From positions 43,837-107,836 of the forward strand of contig JAAWBG010000021.1 of NCBI GenBank assembly GCA_022792535.1: a stretch of 64,000 bases of DNA. Direction: 5' to 3'. This DNA is from Lachnospiraceae bacterium. GTDB lineage: Bacteria; Bacillota; Clostridia; Lachnospirales; Lachnospiraceae. Of this stretch, positions 8,514 to 17,425 are shown piece by piece (the first letter of the stretch is position 1; each line of letters starts with the position of its first letter). Both the position numbers and the translations under genes were made by a program. Below the pieces are notes generated by a model. The model was not told the DNA's origin. It saw nothing but the letters and a program-made list of their open reading frames with translations, and did no database searches.

Positions 8514-9440
8514 ATGAAGGTCGTAGTAACAGGAGCAACAGGATTTGTGGGAAAGTGGCTGGTGAATGAGCTTCTGAGTCAGAGAGACGATGTGACAATT
8601 ATCGTGGGAGATATAAAAAAAGTCCCGGAAGAGTGGAAAAATGTACTGGATATTGTAGAAGCTTCTCTGGAACAGATTTCAGGGCTCAATCCGGCAGATT
8701 TTCCTCAAAGAGAAGCGGAGATTCTTTTTCATTTGGCATGGAGAGGAGTATCAGGAAAAGAAAGAGCAGACAATGAAATTCAATTAGAGAATGTTCAGTT
8801 CACCTGCGATACGGTAAGGCTGGCAGAGAAACTTCATTGCAGAAGATTTGTACATGCAGGGAGTATTATGGAATATGAAGCGATAAAGTATATCCCAACT
8901 GTGAATGCCGAACCGGGAGTTGGAAATATATACAGTATAGCAAAACTTACGGCAGATCTTATGGCAAAGACAATCGCGGTGAACGCAGGGATGGAGTACA
9001 TAAATCTCATTATTTCCAATATTTACGGAGCAGGAGAACATTCAGAGAGATTTTTTAATACCACATTAAAAAAAATGATGAATCATCAGCCAATACCCTT
9101 AACTCATGGAAGGCAGTTATATGATTTTATCTATGCTTCAGATGCGGTCAGGGCTATGATACTTGCAGGTAAAAAAGGTGAGAAAAATTCTGAGTATTAT
9201 ATCGGGAACACTAGGCAGTATCCTTTAAAAGAATTTGTCCTGCAGATGAAGGAAACATTGGAAAGTCAATCAGAACTTTTATTTGGACAAGTACCTTTGA
9301 AGACTGCTATGCTGACATATCATGAATTTGATACAGCAAGGATAGAAACGTTAGGCTTTAAACCGGAAGTCGATTTTGTACAGGGAATAAAAATGACGAA
9401 AGAATGGATGATGGAAGAGAGAAGCGGAGGGAAAAAGTGA
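8514..9440 (+). CDS. NAD(P)-dependent SDR-family nucleotide-sugar reductase/epimerase
   Basis: This is a 308-residue extended short-chain dehydrogenase. The Rossmann motif VTGATGFVGKWL is at residues 5-16 and the catalytic Tyr-Lys pair is in YSIAKLTAD. By position after rfbH it could be the C4 ketoreductase of a 3,6-dideoxyhexose pathway (as RfbJ makes CDP-abequose) or the reductase that finishes a branched sugar (as YerF does for yersiniose). The exact substrate cannot be read from the sequence. The start follows TCTGGAGGAAAT. It overlaps the next gene by four bases (GTGA), so the two are translationally coupled. Confidence 0.8.
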   Translation: MKVVVTGATGFVGKWLVNELLSQRDDVTIIVGDIKKVPEEWKNVLDIVEASLEQISGLNPADFPQREAEILFHLAWRGVSGKERADNEIQLENVQFTCDTVRLAEKLHCRRFVHAGSIMEYEAIKYIPTVNAEPGVGNIYSIAKLTADLMAKTIAVNAGMEYINLIISNIYGAGEHSERFFNTTLKKMMNHQPIPLTHGRQLYDFIYASDAVRAMILAGKKGEKNSEYYIGNTRQYPLKEFVLQMKETLESQSELLFGQVPLKTAMLTYHEFDTARIETLGFKPEVDFVQGIKMTKEWMMEERSGGKK

Positions 9441-9991
9441 TAAATTTCGAGGTGAAAAATCTTTTAGGGGAGGTAAAATTGCTCAGTCCCTTTTATATGG
9501 AAGATGAGAGGGGATATTTTTTGAAGACCATAGAAAAAGATGTTTTCAAGAAGTGGGGCCTGAATGTAGAGATACAGGAAATTTTTGAGACTTACTCCAA
9601 GCAAAAGGTTATTCGAGGACTTCACTTTCAGACAAAAGATCCACAGACTAAGATTGTACGGGTGATAAAGGGCAGGATTCATGATGTAGTTGTGGATCTT
9701 CGCAAAGGTTCTCCTGACTTCGGAAAGTCTTTGGATGTGATTTTAAATGATGAGGAACGTAACAGCTTATGGATTCCGGCAGGCTTTGCCCATGGATTTG
9801 AGGTGTTGTCTGAAGATGCTCTGGTATCTTATCAATGTATCGGGAAATATCAGAAAGAATTTGATACGGGAATCTGTTGGAACGATAAAGAGCTTGCAGT
9901 AAAGTGGGAGACAAAAGATCCAATTGTATCCGATAAAGATGCGGCACTGATGTCTTTTCGTGAGTTTGTGGAAAAATATGGTGGATTATAG
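9437..9991 (+). CDS. RmlC/RfbC-type cupin epimerase, probably acting on a CDP-4-keto sugar
   Basis: This 184-residue protein is the length of dTDP-4-dehydrorhamnose 3,5-epimerase and carries the family hallmarks: DERGYFLK, the RGLHFQ catalytic His segment, VVVDLRKGSPDFGK and IPAGFAHGFEVLSE. No dTDP-rhamnose genes are nearby. The neighbours make CDP sugars, so a C5 (or C3/C5) epimerase on the CDP-3,6-dideoxy-4-keto sugar, like AscE in ascarylose synthesis, fits better. The start is GTG 9437 behind CGGAGGGAAAAA and overlaps the preceding stop; the track start at 9404 runs inside the upstream gene. Confidence 0.85.
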   Translation: MINFEVKNLLGEVKLLSPFYMEDERGYFLKTIEKDVFKKWGLNVEIQEIFETYSKQKVIRGLHFQTKDPQTKIVRVIKGRIHDVVVDLRKGSPDFGKSLDVILNDEERNSLWIPAGFAHGFEVLSEDALVSYQCIGKYQKEFDTGICWNDKELAVKWETKDPIVSDKDAALMSFREFVEKYGGL

Positions 9992-10009
9992 AGAGAAAGA
10001 GAGAAGGAC

Positions 10010-11083
10010 ATGTTAGATCATTCTTTTTATCGCGGGAAAAAAATTTTGGTGACAGGACATACTGGTTTTAAAGGCACGTGGATGTGTATGATTTTGACGT
10101 TTTTGGGGGCTGAGGTGACGGGCTATGCATTGGAGCCGCCTACAGAGCCAAGCCTGTTTGAACTGTGTCATATGTCGGAAAAAATACATTCTGTTATTGG
10201 AGATATACGGGACTTGGGGAAATTGCAGAAAGTCTTTCAGGAAAGGCAGCCGGAGATCGTGATACATATGGCGGCTCAGCCTTTGGTCAGTGAGTCTTAT
10301 GAAAGACCGGTGGATACTTACGAAGTGAATGTGATGGGAACGGTAAATGTTTTAGAATGCATCCGTCATATGCCATCCGTTCGTTCTTTTGTAAATGTGA
10401 CTACCGACAAGGTGTATAAGAATAAGGAATGGGAGTGGGGATACCGGGAGGAAGAAGAGCTGAATGGGTATGATCCCTATTCTAACTCAAAATCTTGTTC
10501 AGAATTAGTTACAAGCAGTTATGTGAATTCTTTTTTTGGAGAGAGGCAGGTTGCTGTATCTACGATGCGGGCAGGAAATGTAATTGGCGGCGGAGATTTT
10601 GCGAAAAACCGGATTATTCCAGATTGTATCCGCGCGGCATATGAGAAAAAGAGAATTCAGGTGAGAAATCCAAAATCTGTTCGTCCTTACCAGCATGTGT
10701 TGGATGCAGTTATGGCATATTTGCTGGTTGCTCAGGCGCAGTATGAAAGAACAGAATATGCTGGAAACTACAATGTGGGTCCAGAAGAAAAAGATGCAGT
10801 GGAGACAGGGGAGATCGTAACTTTGTTCTGTAAATATTGGAATCAGCAGGCGAAGGAGGAGATGGAATGGATGAGCAGTGTGGGACTGGGGATCCATGAG
10901 GCAAACTTTTTGAAGTTAGATTGTTCTCGCTTAAAGAAAACATTTCAGTGGAAGCCGGTATGGGATGTGGAAAAAGCGGTAGAAAAAACAGTAGAATGGT
11001 CGGCAGCTTATCAGAGAGAAGAGAATATTTCGGAATGTATGAGGCGTCAGATTCAGGAATTTATACAGGAAAAAACATTTTGA
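10010..11083 (+). CDS. rfbG: CDP-glucose 4,6-dehydratase
   Basis: The protein has 357 residues, the normal length of RfbG. It has the NAD motif VTGHTGFKGTWM (the family's typical KGTW ending), VNVTTDKVYKNKEW and the Tyr-Lys pair in YDPYSNSKSCSE, followed by RAGNVIGGGDFAKNRIIPD. It converts CDP-glucose to CDP-4-keto-6-deoxyglucose with NAD+ as recycled cofactor. It is the step between rfbF (glucose-1-phosphate cytidylyltransferase, downstream) and rfbH (upstream) and uses the same cytoplasmic pool. Confidence 0.95.
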   Translation: MLDHSFYRGKKILVTGHTGFKGTWMCMILTFLGAEVTGYALEPPTEPSLFELCHMSEKIHSVIGDIRDLGKLQKVFQERQPEIVIHMAAQPLVSESYERPVDTYEVNVMGTVNVLECIRHMPSVRSFVNVTTDKVYKNKEWEWGYREEEELNGYDPYSNSKSCSELVTSSYVNSFFGERQVAVSTMRAGNVIGGGDFAKNRIIPDCIRAAYEKKRIQVRNPKSVRPYQHVLDAVMAYLLVAQAQYERTEYAGNYNVGPEEKDAVETGEIVTLFCKYWNQQAKEEMEWMSSVGLGIHEANFLKLDCSRLKKTFQWKPVWDVEKAVEKTVEWSAAYQREENISECMRRQIQEFIQEKTF

Positions 11084-11115
11084 AATAGTATAAAGTTTTG
11101 GAGGAGAAACGTAAT

Positions 11116-12813
11116 ATGGATGAAATTAATAGGTATGGCAGTATGGATGAAAATGAAATAGGAAATGCATATTATCAAGCAGCGTATGCGTATTTTGAGG
11201 AAGAACGATATGAAAATGCTGTGGAAAATTTTATAAAAGCATATACATGTGGGATTCATAGGGAAGAGATTTTGGAGAATCTATACAATTGTTTTATCCT
11301 TCCCAATGAAATGGAATTTAAAAAAAATTATGAAGAAAATAAAAGAGGATTTCTGGATCTTTCATATGAGCAGTTGGAAATAGATTTCATACCTGTGTCA
11401 GATTTAAAATTCTATCTATTCCACCGCCCGTCCAGAGAGTTTTTAGGATGTTTTCAATTAGATGATACGTCAATTATGACAGACGACGTGGATTTTGAAA
11501 GTATATTAATTGCGGATTGCTGGGATTTCAGGCAGATGCTGCCTTCCATGAAAGAAAAAACCTGGGAGGCAGTATATATTCTGCTCAATGACCAGGAAAC
11601 AAAATTTGCATCTTTTTTTAAACTGCCATGTTTTCGGGAACTGTATATGGGGAATGTAATCATTTTTAAGAATACGGATATTATGGAGCGTGTTTTTGAA
11701 AAAGATTCCGATATTTATTTACCGAAACGTATTTTATCACCCAGTGATAACTATGATCCTATTTTGAACAAGCTTCATCAAAAACGAATTGCTGATTTGG
11801 ATCAAAAGAGGAGGGCAGTGTTTTTGTCCATTCTGATTCCAAGTTATAATCGGGGAGCAAAGGCTTTGGCTGCAGTGCAGGAAATCTGCCGCACCAATTA
11901 TGACAGTGAGATTGAGATTGTGGTTTCGGATAATGGGTCTGTATTGGGTGCTCAGGAGTATCAGAAGATTCGGGATATGCAGGATTCCAGAGTGAGATAT
12001 TATCGGAACGAGGAGAATCTGGGGTTCCTAGAGAATTTTATAAGGGTGCTGGAGCTGGCAAAAGGGGAATATGCTATATTAAGTGCTGATGAAGACCTTA
12101 TGCTGCCTGAGAATTTATCCTATTATTTGAGTTTGATAAAAAAGAATAAAGATTGTGGAGTTTTTCTTACCAGCGGTATTTCAGGTAATTTTGGGTTTTC
12201 AGAGAAGGAAACAGTAAGACTCCAGGGAATTGATGGGATTTCCAGTGGGATAAGTAAAAATTATATGACTGGAGCAGGATATCACATGGAATTGATTCGT
12301 CAGCTGGGAATTACAGAATTTCTTCGCAGCCATAAAGATAATCTGATGGTTGGGTTATATCCTCATTGTGTTATAAATTTTAAACTAGTTCTGGTAAGTA
12401 ATATTTTACAATGTGGACAGCCGCCATTATGGCTGGCAGAAGAGGCAGAAGAGATAGATGGAATCGATGAAAAGGATATAAAGCCATATATGACAATGGA
12501 TTCCAGAGAAAAGCAGTGTGCTGATATGATTGAAATATTTGTTGAGGAGGGGGTACACGATTCTCTTCTTTGCTATTTATGTGGGGAACGCTTTTGGAAG
12601 TTCTTATGGCTGCTTTATATAGCGATTGATGGTTTTCCTGATTATTATAGAGAACGGGGCATTACTTGGGAAGATATGTTAGAGGAAGCAGCAGGCAGAT
12701 ATAAAAAAAATATTTCTCGATTGGAAGATCGTATAACAGTAGAAGAAAGAGAAATGATTTTGAAAAACGTAGATGAGATATATCAGAACATAAAAGAAAA
12801 CGGATTTGCTTAA
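11116..12813 (+). CDS. GT2-type glycosyltransferase with TPR-like N-terminus, copy B
   Basis: This 565-residue protein is paralogous to the 5280-6980 product over its full length. It has a similar N-terminal helix pair (AYAYFEEERYENAVENF), the shared NLYNCFILPNEMEFKKNYEE segment, and the GT-A core LSILIPSYNRGA, EIEIVVSDNGS and SADEDLMLPE. It is cytoplasmic. ATG 11116 is chosen because TTTTGGAGGAGAAACG precedes it; the track start TTG 11098 overlaps that ribosome site. Lying between rfbG and rfbF, it is a good candidate to transfer the CDP-derived sugar made by this operon. Acceptor unknown. Confidence 0.8.
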   Translation: MDEINRYGSMDENEIGNAYYQAAYAYFEEERYENAVENFIKAYTCGIHREEILENLYNCFILPNEMEFKKNYEENKRGFLDLSYEQLEIDFIPVSDLKFYLFHRPSREFLGCFQLDDTSIMTDDVDFESILIADCWDFRQMLPSMKEKTWEAVYILLNDQETKFASFFKLPCFRELYMGNVIIFKNTDIMERVFEKDSDIYLPKRILSPSDNYDPILNKLHQKRIADLDQKRRAVFLSILIPSYNRGAKALAAVQEICRTNYDSEIEIVVSDNGSVLGAQEYQKIRDMQDSRVRYYRNEENLGFLENFIRVLELAKGEYAILSADEDLMLPENLSYYLSLIKKNKDCGVFLTSGISGNFGFSEKETVRLQGIDGISSGISKNYMTGAGYHMELIRQLGITEFLRSHKDNLMVGLYPHCVINFKLVLVSNILQCGQPPLWLAEEAEEIDGIDEKDIKPYMTMDSREKQCADMIEIFVEEGVHDSLLCYLCGERFWKFLWLLYIAIDGFPDYYRERGITWEDMLEEAAGRYKKNISRLEDRITVEEREMILKNVDEIYQNIKENGFA

Positions 12814-12831
12814 AGTTGGGAGAGGAAATCT

Positions 12832-13614
12832 ATGAAAGTTGTTATTTTAGCAGGGGGATATGGCACACGTATCAGCGAGGAAAGTCAAATAAAGCCCAAG
12901 CCTATGATAGAGATCGGCGGAAAACCGATCTTATGGCATATTATGAAAGGGTATGCCTATTATGGGTTTCATGATTTTGTGATCTGTGCAGGATATAAAC
13001 AGCATATGATTAAGGACTGGTTTTATGATTATTTTTTACATAACAGTGATGTGACCTTTGATTTTACTCATGGAAGCAGAGATATGACGATTCACAGTCA
13101 ATTTTGCGAGCCCTGGAAAGTTACGGTGGTAGATACCGGTCTGAATACCATGACCGGCGGCAGGATCAAACGGATACAGCCTTATATTGGAGAAGAGCCT
13201 TTTATGGTGACTTACGGGGATGGGGTCTGTGATGTTGATATAGGGAAATTATCAGAGTATCACAAATCTCATGGGAAGCTTGCTACTTTGACTGCAGTTA
13301 TGATAGAGCAGCAGAAGGGAGTTATGGATATTGGAGGCGATAATGCGGTCCGCTCTTTTCGGGAAAAGAATAAAAATGACGGTGTGCTGATCAATGCAGG
13401 ATACATGGTATTAAATCCTGAGATATTCGGATATCTGGAGGGGGATCAGACCGTATTTGAAAGAGAGCCATTTGAAAAGCTGGCAGAAGAGGGAGAATTG
13501 ATGTCCTATACCCATAAAGGTTTCTGGCAGTGTATGGATAATAAGAGGGAAAAAGATATTTTAGAAAAACTTTGGGATTTGGGACAAGCTCCCTGGAAAG
13601 TTTGGAAGGATTAA
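12832..13614 (+). CDS. rfbF: Glucose-1-phosphate cytidylyltransferase
   Basis: The protein has 260 residues, typical of RfbF/AscA. The nucleotide-binding signature VVILAGGYGTRISEESQIKP is at the N-terminus, followed by KPMIEIGGKPILWHIM and the acidic metal site TYGDGVCDVD. It makes CDP-glucose from glucose-1-phosphate and CTP, the first step of the CDP-deoxysugar pathway whose next steps (rfbG, rfbH) lie just upstream. The start follows GGGAGAGGAAATCT. The whole CDP-6-deoxy precursor path is therefore encoded between 7158 and 13614. Confidence 0.95.
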   Translation: MKVVILAGGYGTRISEESQIKPKPMIEIGGKPILWHIMKGYAYYGFHDFVICAGYKQHMIKDWFYDYFLHNSDVTFDFTHGSRDMTIHSQFCEPWKVTVVDTGLNTMTGGRIKRIQPYIGEEPFMVTYGDGVCDVDIGKLSEYHKSHGKLATLTAVMIEQQKGVMDIGGDNAVRSFREKNKNDGVLINAGYMVLNPEIFGYLEGDQTVFEREPFEKLAEEGELMSYTHKGFWQCMDNKREKDILEKLWDLGQAPWKVWKD

Positions 13615-13650
13615 AGAGAAGGCAGAGTGATTGTTAAGGGACGGAATTGT

Positions 13651-14556
13651 ATGAATAATAAAAAAGTTAAAGTGGCTATTATTGGAACAGGTAATATTGG
13701 AACAGATATTTTATTAAAATTGGAACGTTCCGATGTTCTTGAATGCGGTATGTTTGCCGGAAGAAATTCAGAGTCCAAAGGAATTTGCATAGCAAAGCAA
13801 ATGGGGATTCCGACATCTTTAGATTCAATAAGAGCTATACAGGATCAACCAGATTGCTGCGATATAGTCTTTGATGCAACATCGGCAGGCGTACACAAGA
13901 AAAATGCGCCTATTTTAAAAGAAATGGGAAAATTTACAATTGATTTGACTCCGGCACATATTGGAAAGATGTGTGTTCCTGTTTTGAATTTAGATGATTG
14001 TTTAGAGGAGAAAAATGTTAATCTGATTACTTGCGGAGGACAGGCAACCCTTCCGATTGCATATGCAATCACCCAAGTTCATCCTGATACGAAATATATC
14101 GAGATTGTAGCCACAATCGCTTCAAAATCCGCCGGTTTAGGAACGCGGGACAATATAGATGAATTTACGCAGGTGACACGGGATGCGCTAACAGAGTTTA
14201 CAGGGATTGAACATACAAAAGCTATTATTGTTTTAAATCCTGCAGAACCTCCTGTTACAATGCGCAGTACAGTATATGCATTAATTGATCATCCGAATAT
14301 GGAGGCAATATGCGCAAGGGTACATGAAATAGAAAGTAAAATACAAAAATATGTACCAGGATATCGTATCGTGACGGAGCCGGTTTATGAAAATGGCAGG
14401 GTTACAACAATACTGCAAGTAATTGGTCTGGGAGATTATCTGCCGAAATATTCAGGCAATTTAGATATTATTACATGCGCGGCAATAGAAATAGCTGAAA
14501 ACTATGCAAAGCAAAAGATTTTAGGTGATAAGTGTGAGCAGAATAAAAATATTTGA
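13651..14556 (+). CDS. Acylating acetaldehyde dehydrogenase-like (MhpF/DmpF family)
   Basis: This 301-residue protein shows the N-terminal Rossmann motif AIIGTGNIGTDILLK and the catalytic cysteine near residue 128 in TCGGQATLPI, both diagnostic of CoA-acylating aldehyde dehydrogenases of the DmpF/MhpF type. These interconvert an aldehyde and acyl-CoA with NAD. They work as a complex with a 4-hydroxy-2-oxovalerate aldolase, which is the next gene and overlaps this one. In catabolic clusters they end meta-cleavage pathways; no other such gene is present here, and the neighbours are sugar genes, so a biosynthetic role is inferred. ATG 13651 follows AAGGGACGGAATTGT. Confidence 0.88.
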   Translation: MNNKKVKVAIIGTGNIGTDILLKLERSDVLECGMFAGRNSESKGICIAKQMGIPTSLDSIRAIQDQPDCCDIVFDATSAGVHKKNAPILKEMGKFTIDLTPAHIGKMCVPVLNLDDCLEEKNVNLITCGGQATLPIAYAITQVHPDTKYIEIVATIASKSAGLGTRDNIDEFTQVTRDALTEFTGIEHTKAIIVLNPAEPPVTMRSTVYALIDHPNMEAICARVHEIESKIQKYVPGYRIVTEPVYENGRVTTILQVIGLGDYLPKYSGNLDIITCAAIEIAENYAKQKILGDKCEQNKNI

Positions 14557-15586
14557 TTCAACATTAAGAGATGGAAATCATGCAGTAAGACATCAAATAG
14601 GGAAAGAATCTATCGAAGATTATTGTTTGGCGATGGATGGAACGGGAGTTCATACAGTAATTGTAGGGCATGGAAATGGTTTGGGAGCATCGTCTCTGCA
14701 AGTAGGACTATCATTATTGAATGAGAGAACCATGCTCCAGACAGCTAGAAAGAGTTTGGAAAAAACAAAATTGGGAATTTATATGATTCCTGGATTTGGA
14801 ACGATACGGGATAATTTAGAACCTGCGATTGCAGATGGAGTGGAAGTGTTTGAGATCGGCTGCCATTGTACAGAAGCAGATACAACCAGACAGCACATTG
14901 AGTATTTAAGGAAATTAGGAAAAGAGACGTATGGCGTATTGATGATGAGTCATATGGCTTCACCGGAGAGACTGTTGGAAGAATGTCAGAAAATGCAGTC
15001 TTATGGGGCAATGGGAGTAATTTTAATGGATTCGGCGGGGGCTTTTACATTGGAGATGGTGAAACGTGTAATTAGTACCTTGTATGAGGGATTGGATATT
15101 TGCGTTGGTTTTCATCCTCATAATAATATGGGCATAGCTGTTGCAAATGCATATATGGCTGTTTCGGAAGGCGCGGCAATCATTGATGGGACACTTCGTG
15201 GTTTTGGCGCGGGAGCAGGAAACTGTCAATTAGAAGATCTGGTGGCATTGTTAGAGAAATCAGGAATAAAAACAGGAATTGATTTTTACAGGATGCTTGA
15301 TGCAAGTGAAAATGTTATGCCGGGAATAATGGAAAAAGACATGGGGCAGGATCCGATTAGCATAGTGAGCGGACAGGCGGGAGTTTTTTCTGCATTTAAG
15401 ATACATGTTTTAAAGGCTGCAAAAGAGTTTCATGTTGATCCAAGGGATATTTTGGTGGAATTAGGACGTAGAAAAGCGGTGGGCGGACAGGAAGATATGA
15501 TTGTAGAGGTTGCTGAAAAGTTAAGCAGAGCGGGAAACATGGGAAGTACAGATAATGTAACTTATCAATTAGGGTCATTACTATAG
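14534..15586 (+). CDS. 4-hydroxy-2-oxovalerate aldolase-like (MhpE/DmpG family)
   Basis: This 350-residue DRE-TIM metallolyase has FDSTLRDGNHAVRHQ at the N-terminus (the Arg-Asp pair binding pyruvate enolate and metal), the His-x-His metal ligands in GFHPHNNMGIAVANAY, and a C-terminal helical part for dehydrogenase contact. It splits or forms 4-hydroxy-2-oxoacids from pyruvate and an aldehyde. GTG 14534 is chosen because TTAGGTGATAA lies before it; it overlaps the dehydrogenase gene by 23 bases. Together with the next gene it suggests supply of a hydroxylated 2-oxoacid as donor for a ThDP ligase. Confidence 0.88.
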   Translation: MSRIKIFDSTLRDGNHAVRHQIGKESIEDYCLAMDGTGVHTVIVGHGNGLGASSLQVGLSLLNERTMLQTARKSLEKTKLGIYMIPGFGTIRDNLEPAIADGVEVFEIGCHCTEADTTRQHIEYLRKLGKETYGVLMMSHMASPERLLEECQKMQSYGAMGVILMDSAGAFTLEMVKRVISTLYEGLDICVGFHPHNNMGIAVANAYMAVSEGAAIIDGTLRGFGAGAGNCQLEDLVALLEKSGIKTGIDFYRMLDASENVMPGIMEKDMGQDPISIVSGQAGVFSAFKIHVLKAAKEFHVDPRDILVELGRRKAVGGQEDMIVEVAEKLSRAGNMGSTDNVTYQLGSLL

Positions 15587-15595
15587 GAGGATAAC

Positions 15596-17386
15596 ATGAA
15601 CGTTTCAGAATTTATTTTCGATTATTATTCTAAAAAGGGAATTGACACGGCATTTATGGTTACTGGCGGGCAGGCTATGTGGCTGGACGACGCCATTGGC
15701 AAAAATGGAAAGTATGAGATTATTTGTACACACCATGAACAAAGCGCTGCAATGTCAGCAGACGCATACGGGAGGATAAAGAACAAGCCGGCATTGGCTG
15801 TAGTTACAGCAGGGCCTGGAAGTGTGAACGCTATGAATGGTGTTGTGGGAGGCTACACAGATTCTTCACCGATGATTGTAATTTCAGGGCAGGCTGCATT
15901 GTCCTTTGTTCAGTATCAGGAAACAACAAAAATTAGGCAATATGGAGTACAGGGGATCAATATAAAGCCGTTAGTTGAAAATGTCGTAAAATATTTTGTT
16001 ACAGTTGATGATCCTCAAAAAATAGAATATTATCTGGAAAAGGCCTATTGCGAGGCTGTAACAGGCAGACCAGGCCCTGTATGGATTGACGTACCTTTGG
16101 ATATTCAAAGCGCGCAGGTTGATTTAAAATATATGGAAAAATATATTCCAGAAAAAGAAAAAGATGGGCGAGTAACCGTAAGACAGGCAGTAAAACAGGC
16201 ATATCAATTGCTGCAGAATGCGGAAAGACCGGTATTTTTGGTTGGTCAGGGAGTGAGTTTGTCTGGCGCCAGAAAGGAATTTTATGAATATGTGAATAAG
16301 GTTCGCATACCAGTGATTACAGCCAGGCTTGGAATTGATTTGATTGAATCGGACAATGATCTGTATATTGGCAGACCGGGAAATTACGGGGAACGGTCTG
16401 CAAATTTTGCTATTCAAAATGCAGATGTTATCATCTCTGTGGGGTGCAGGCTGGCCTCTTCCCTTGTGGGACACAGCCCTCAGCAGTTTGCAAAAAATGC
16501 ATATGTTTTTGTAGTGGATATAGATCAAAAAGAATTAGATAAGCCAGGGGTAAAAATTGATTACAAAGCAAAGCTGGACTGCAAGGATTTTTTCACTGAG
16601 CTGCAGAAAAAACTATCGGAGCATACGCTTCCAGATTATGAAGAGTGGATTATGATATGCAATGAATGGAAAGCAAAATATCCTGTAGTGCTGCCGGAAT
16701 ATAAAGATGAAAAGCCTGTGAATTCATATTATTTTACTGGAAAGTTGTCAGAGTTAGCAGATGAAACTGCAGCAGTTATGGTTGATACAGGTTCCTGCTT
16801 CCATGTGGCTTGCCAAGCCTGGAAAGTAAAAAAGGGTCAGAAGTATCTGACTACTGGCGGGATATCTTCTATGGGGTATTGGGTTGCAGGGATAGGAGCG
16901 TGTATGGCAAACGATAAAAAAGATACGATAGTTATAACGGGCGATGGCAGTTTACAGATGAATATACAAGAACTTGCAACTATTAAACATAATAAATTAC
17001 CGATTAAAGTATTTATTTTGAATAATAACGGCTATCTTCTTATTAGGCATACACAGCGCAATTTTATGGAAGATCGTTTTGTGGGCGAAAGTCCGGATTC
17101 CGGCGTGTGGTGCCCAGACTCCATGAAAATTGCCGAGGCATATGGGATAAAAGGGATCAGAATTGATAATGTTGATGATATAGAGAAAAAAATTACAGAA
17201 GCTTTGACTTATAATGGGCCGGTAATCTGTGAAATTATGACGCCGGAATGGCAATTGTTAGTTCCGCGTATTGCATCAGATAAACTGCCGGATGGAACCC
17301 TTCGCGCAAGAAATTATGAAGATATGTTCCCATATCTTCCAGAAGAAGAGGTAAAAGAAAATATGATTGCTGAAAAACAAGCGTAA
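15596..17386 (+). CDS. Thiamine-diphosphate enzyme, acetolactate synthase-like; possible sugar-branching ligase
   Basis: This 596-residue protein has the three-domain layout of acetohydroxyacid synthases: an N-terminal domain with the catalytic Glu in CTHHEQSAAMSADAYGR (E48), a middle domain, and a C-terminal ThDP-binding GDGSLQMN (from ~449) with NNNGY. The genome context argues against valine synthesis: no ilvN, ilvC or ilvD is nearby. The closest functional precedent among CDP-3,6-dideoxysugar clusters is YerE, which attaches a two-carbon unit from pyruvate to C4 of the keto sugar in yersiniose synthesis. Here the donor may be a hydroxy-oxoacid made by the two preceding enzymes. The start follows ATAGGAGGATAAC. 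Confidence 0.85.
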   Translation: MNVSEFIFDYYSKKGIDTAFMVTGGQAMWLDDAIGKNGKYEIICTHHEQSAAMSADAYGRIKNKPALAVVTAGPGSVNAMNGVVGGYTDSSPMIVISGQAALSFVQYQETTKIRQYGVQGINIKPLVENVVKYFVTVDDPQKIEYYLEKAYCEAVTGRPGPVWIDVPLDIQSAQVDLKYMEKYIPEKEKDGRVTVRQAVKQAYQLLQNAERPVFLVGQGVSLSGARKEFYEYVNKVRIPVITARLGIDLIESDNDLYIGRPGNYGERSANFAIQNADVIISVGCRLASSLVGHSPQQFAKNAYVFVVDIDQKELDKPGVKIDYKAKLDCKDFFTELQKKLSEHTLPDYEEWIMICNEWKAKYPVVLPEYKDEKPVNSYYFTGKLSELADETAAVMVDTGSCFHVACQAWKVKKGQKYLTTGGISSMGYWVAGIGACMANDKKDTIVITGDGSLQMNIQELATIKHNKLPIKVFILNNNGYLLIRHTQRNFMEDRFVGESPDSGVWCPDSMKIAEAYGIKGIRIDNVDDIEKKITEALTYNGPVICEIMTPEWQLLVPRIASDKLPDGTLRARNYEDMFPYLPEEEVKENMIAEKQA

Positions 17387-17425
17387 TTTGAGGCCGCTGC
17401 AAGGTATCCTGTGTAAGAGGTGTTT

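Noticed and set aside
9437-9991. dTDP-rhamnose epimerase rmlC
   Set aside because: No rmlA, rmlB or rmlD is in the window; the operon makes CDP sugars, so only the fold is assigned.
15596-17386. Acetolactate synthase for branched-chain amino acids (ilvB)
   Set aside because: No regulatory subunit or other ilv/leu gene is nearby and the gene sits inside a CDP-sugar operon, so a sugar role is preferred; motif-level evidence alone cannot exclude ilvB.
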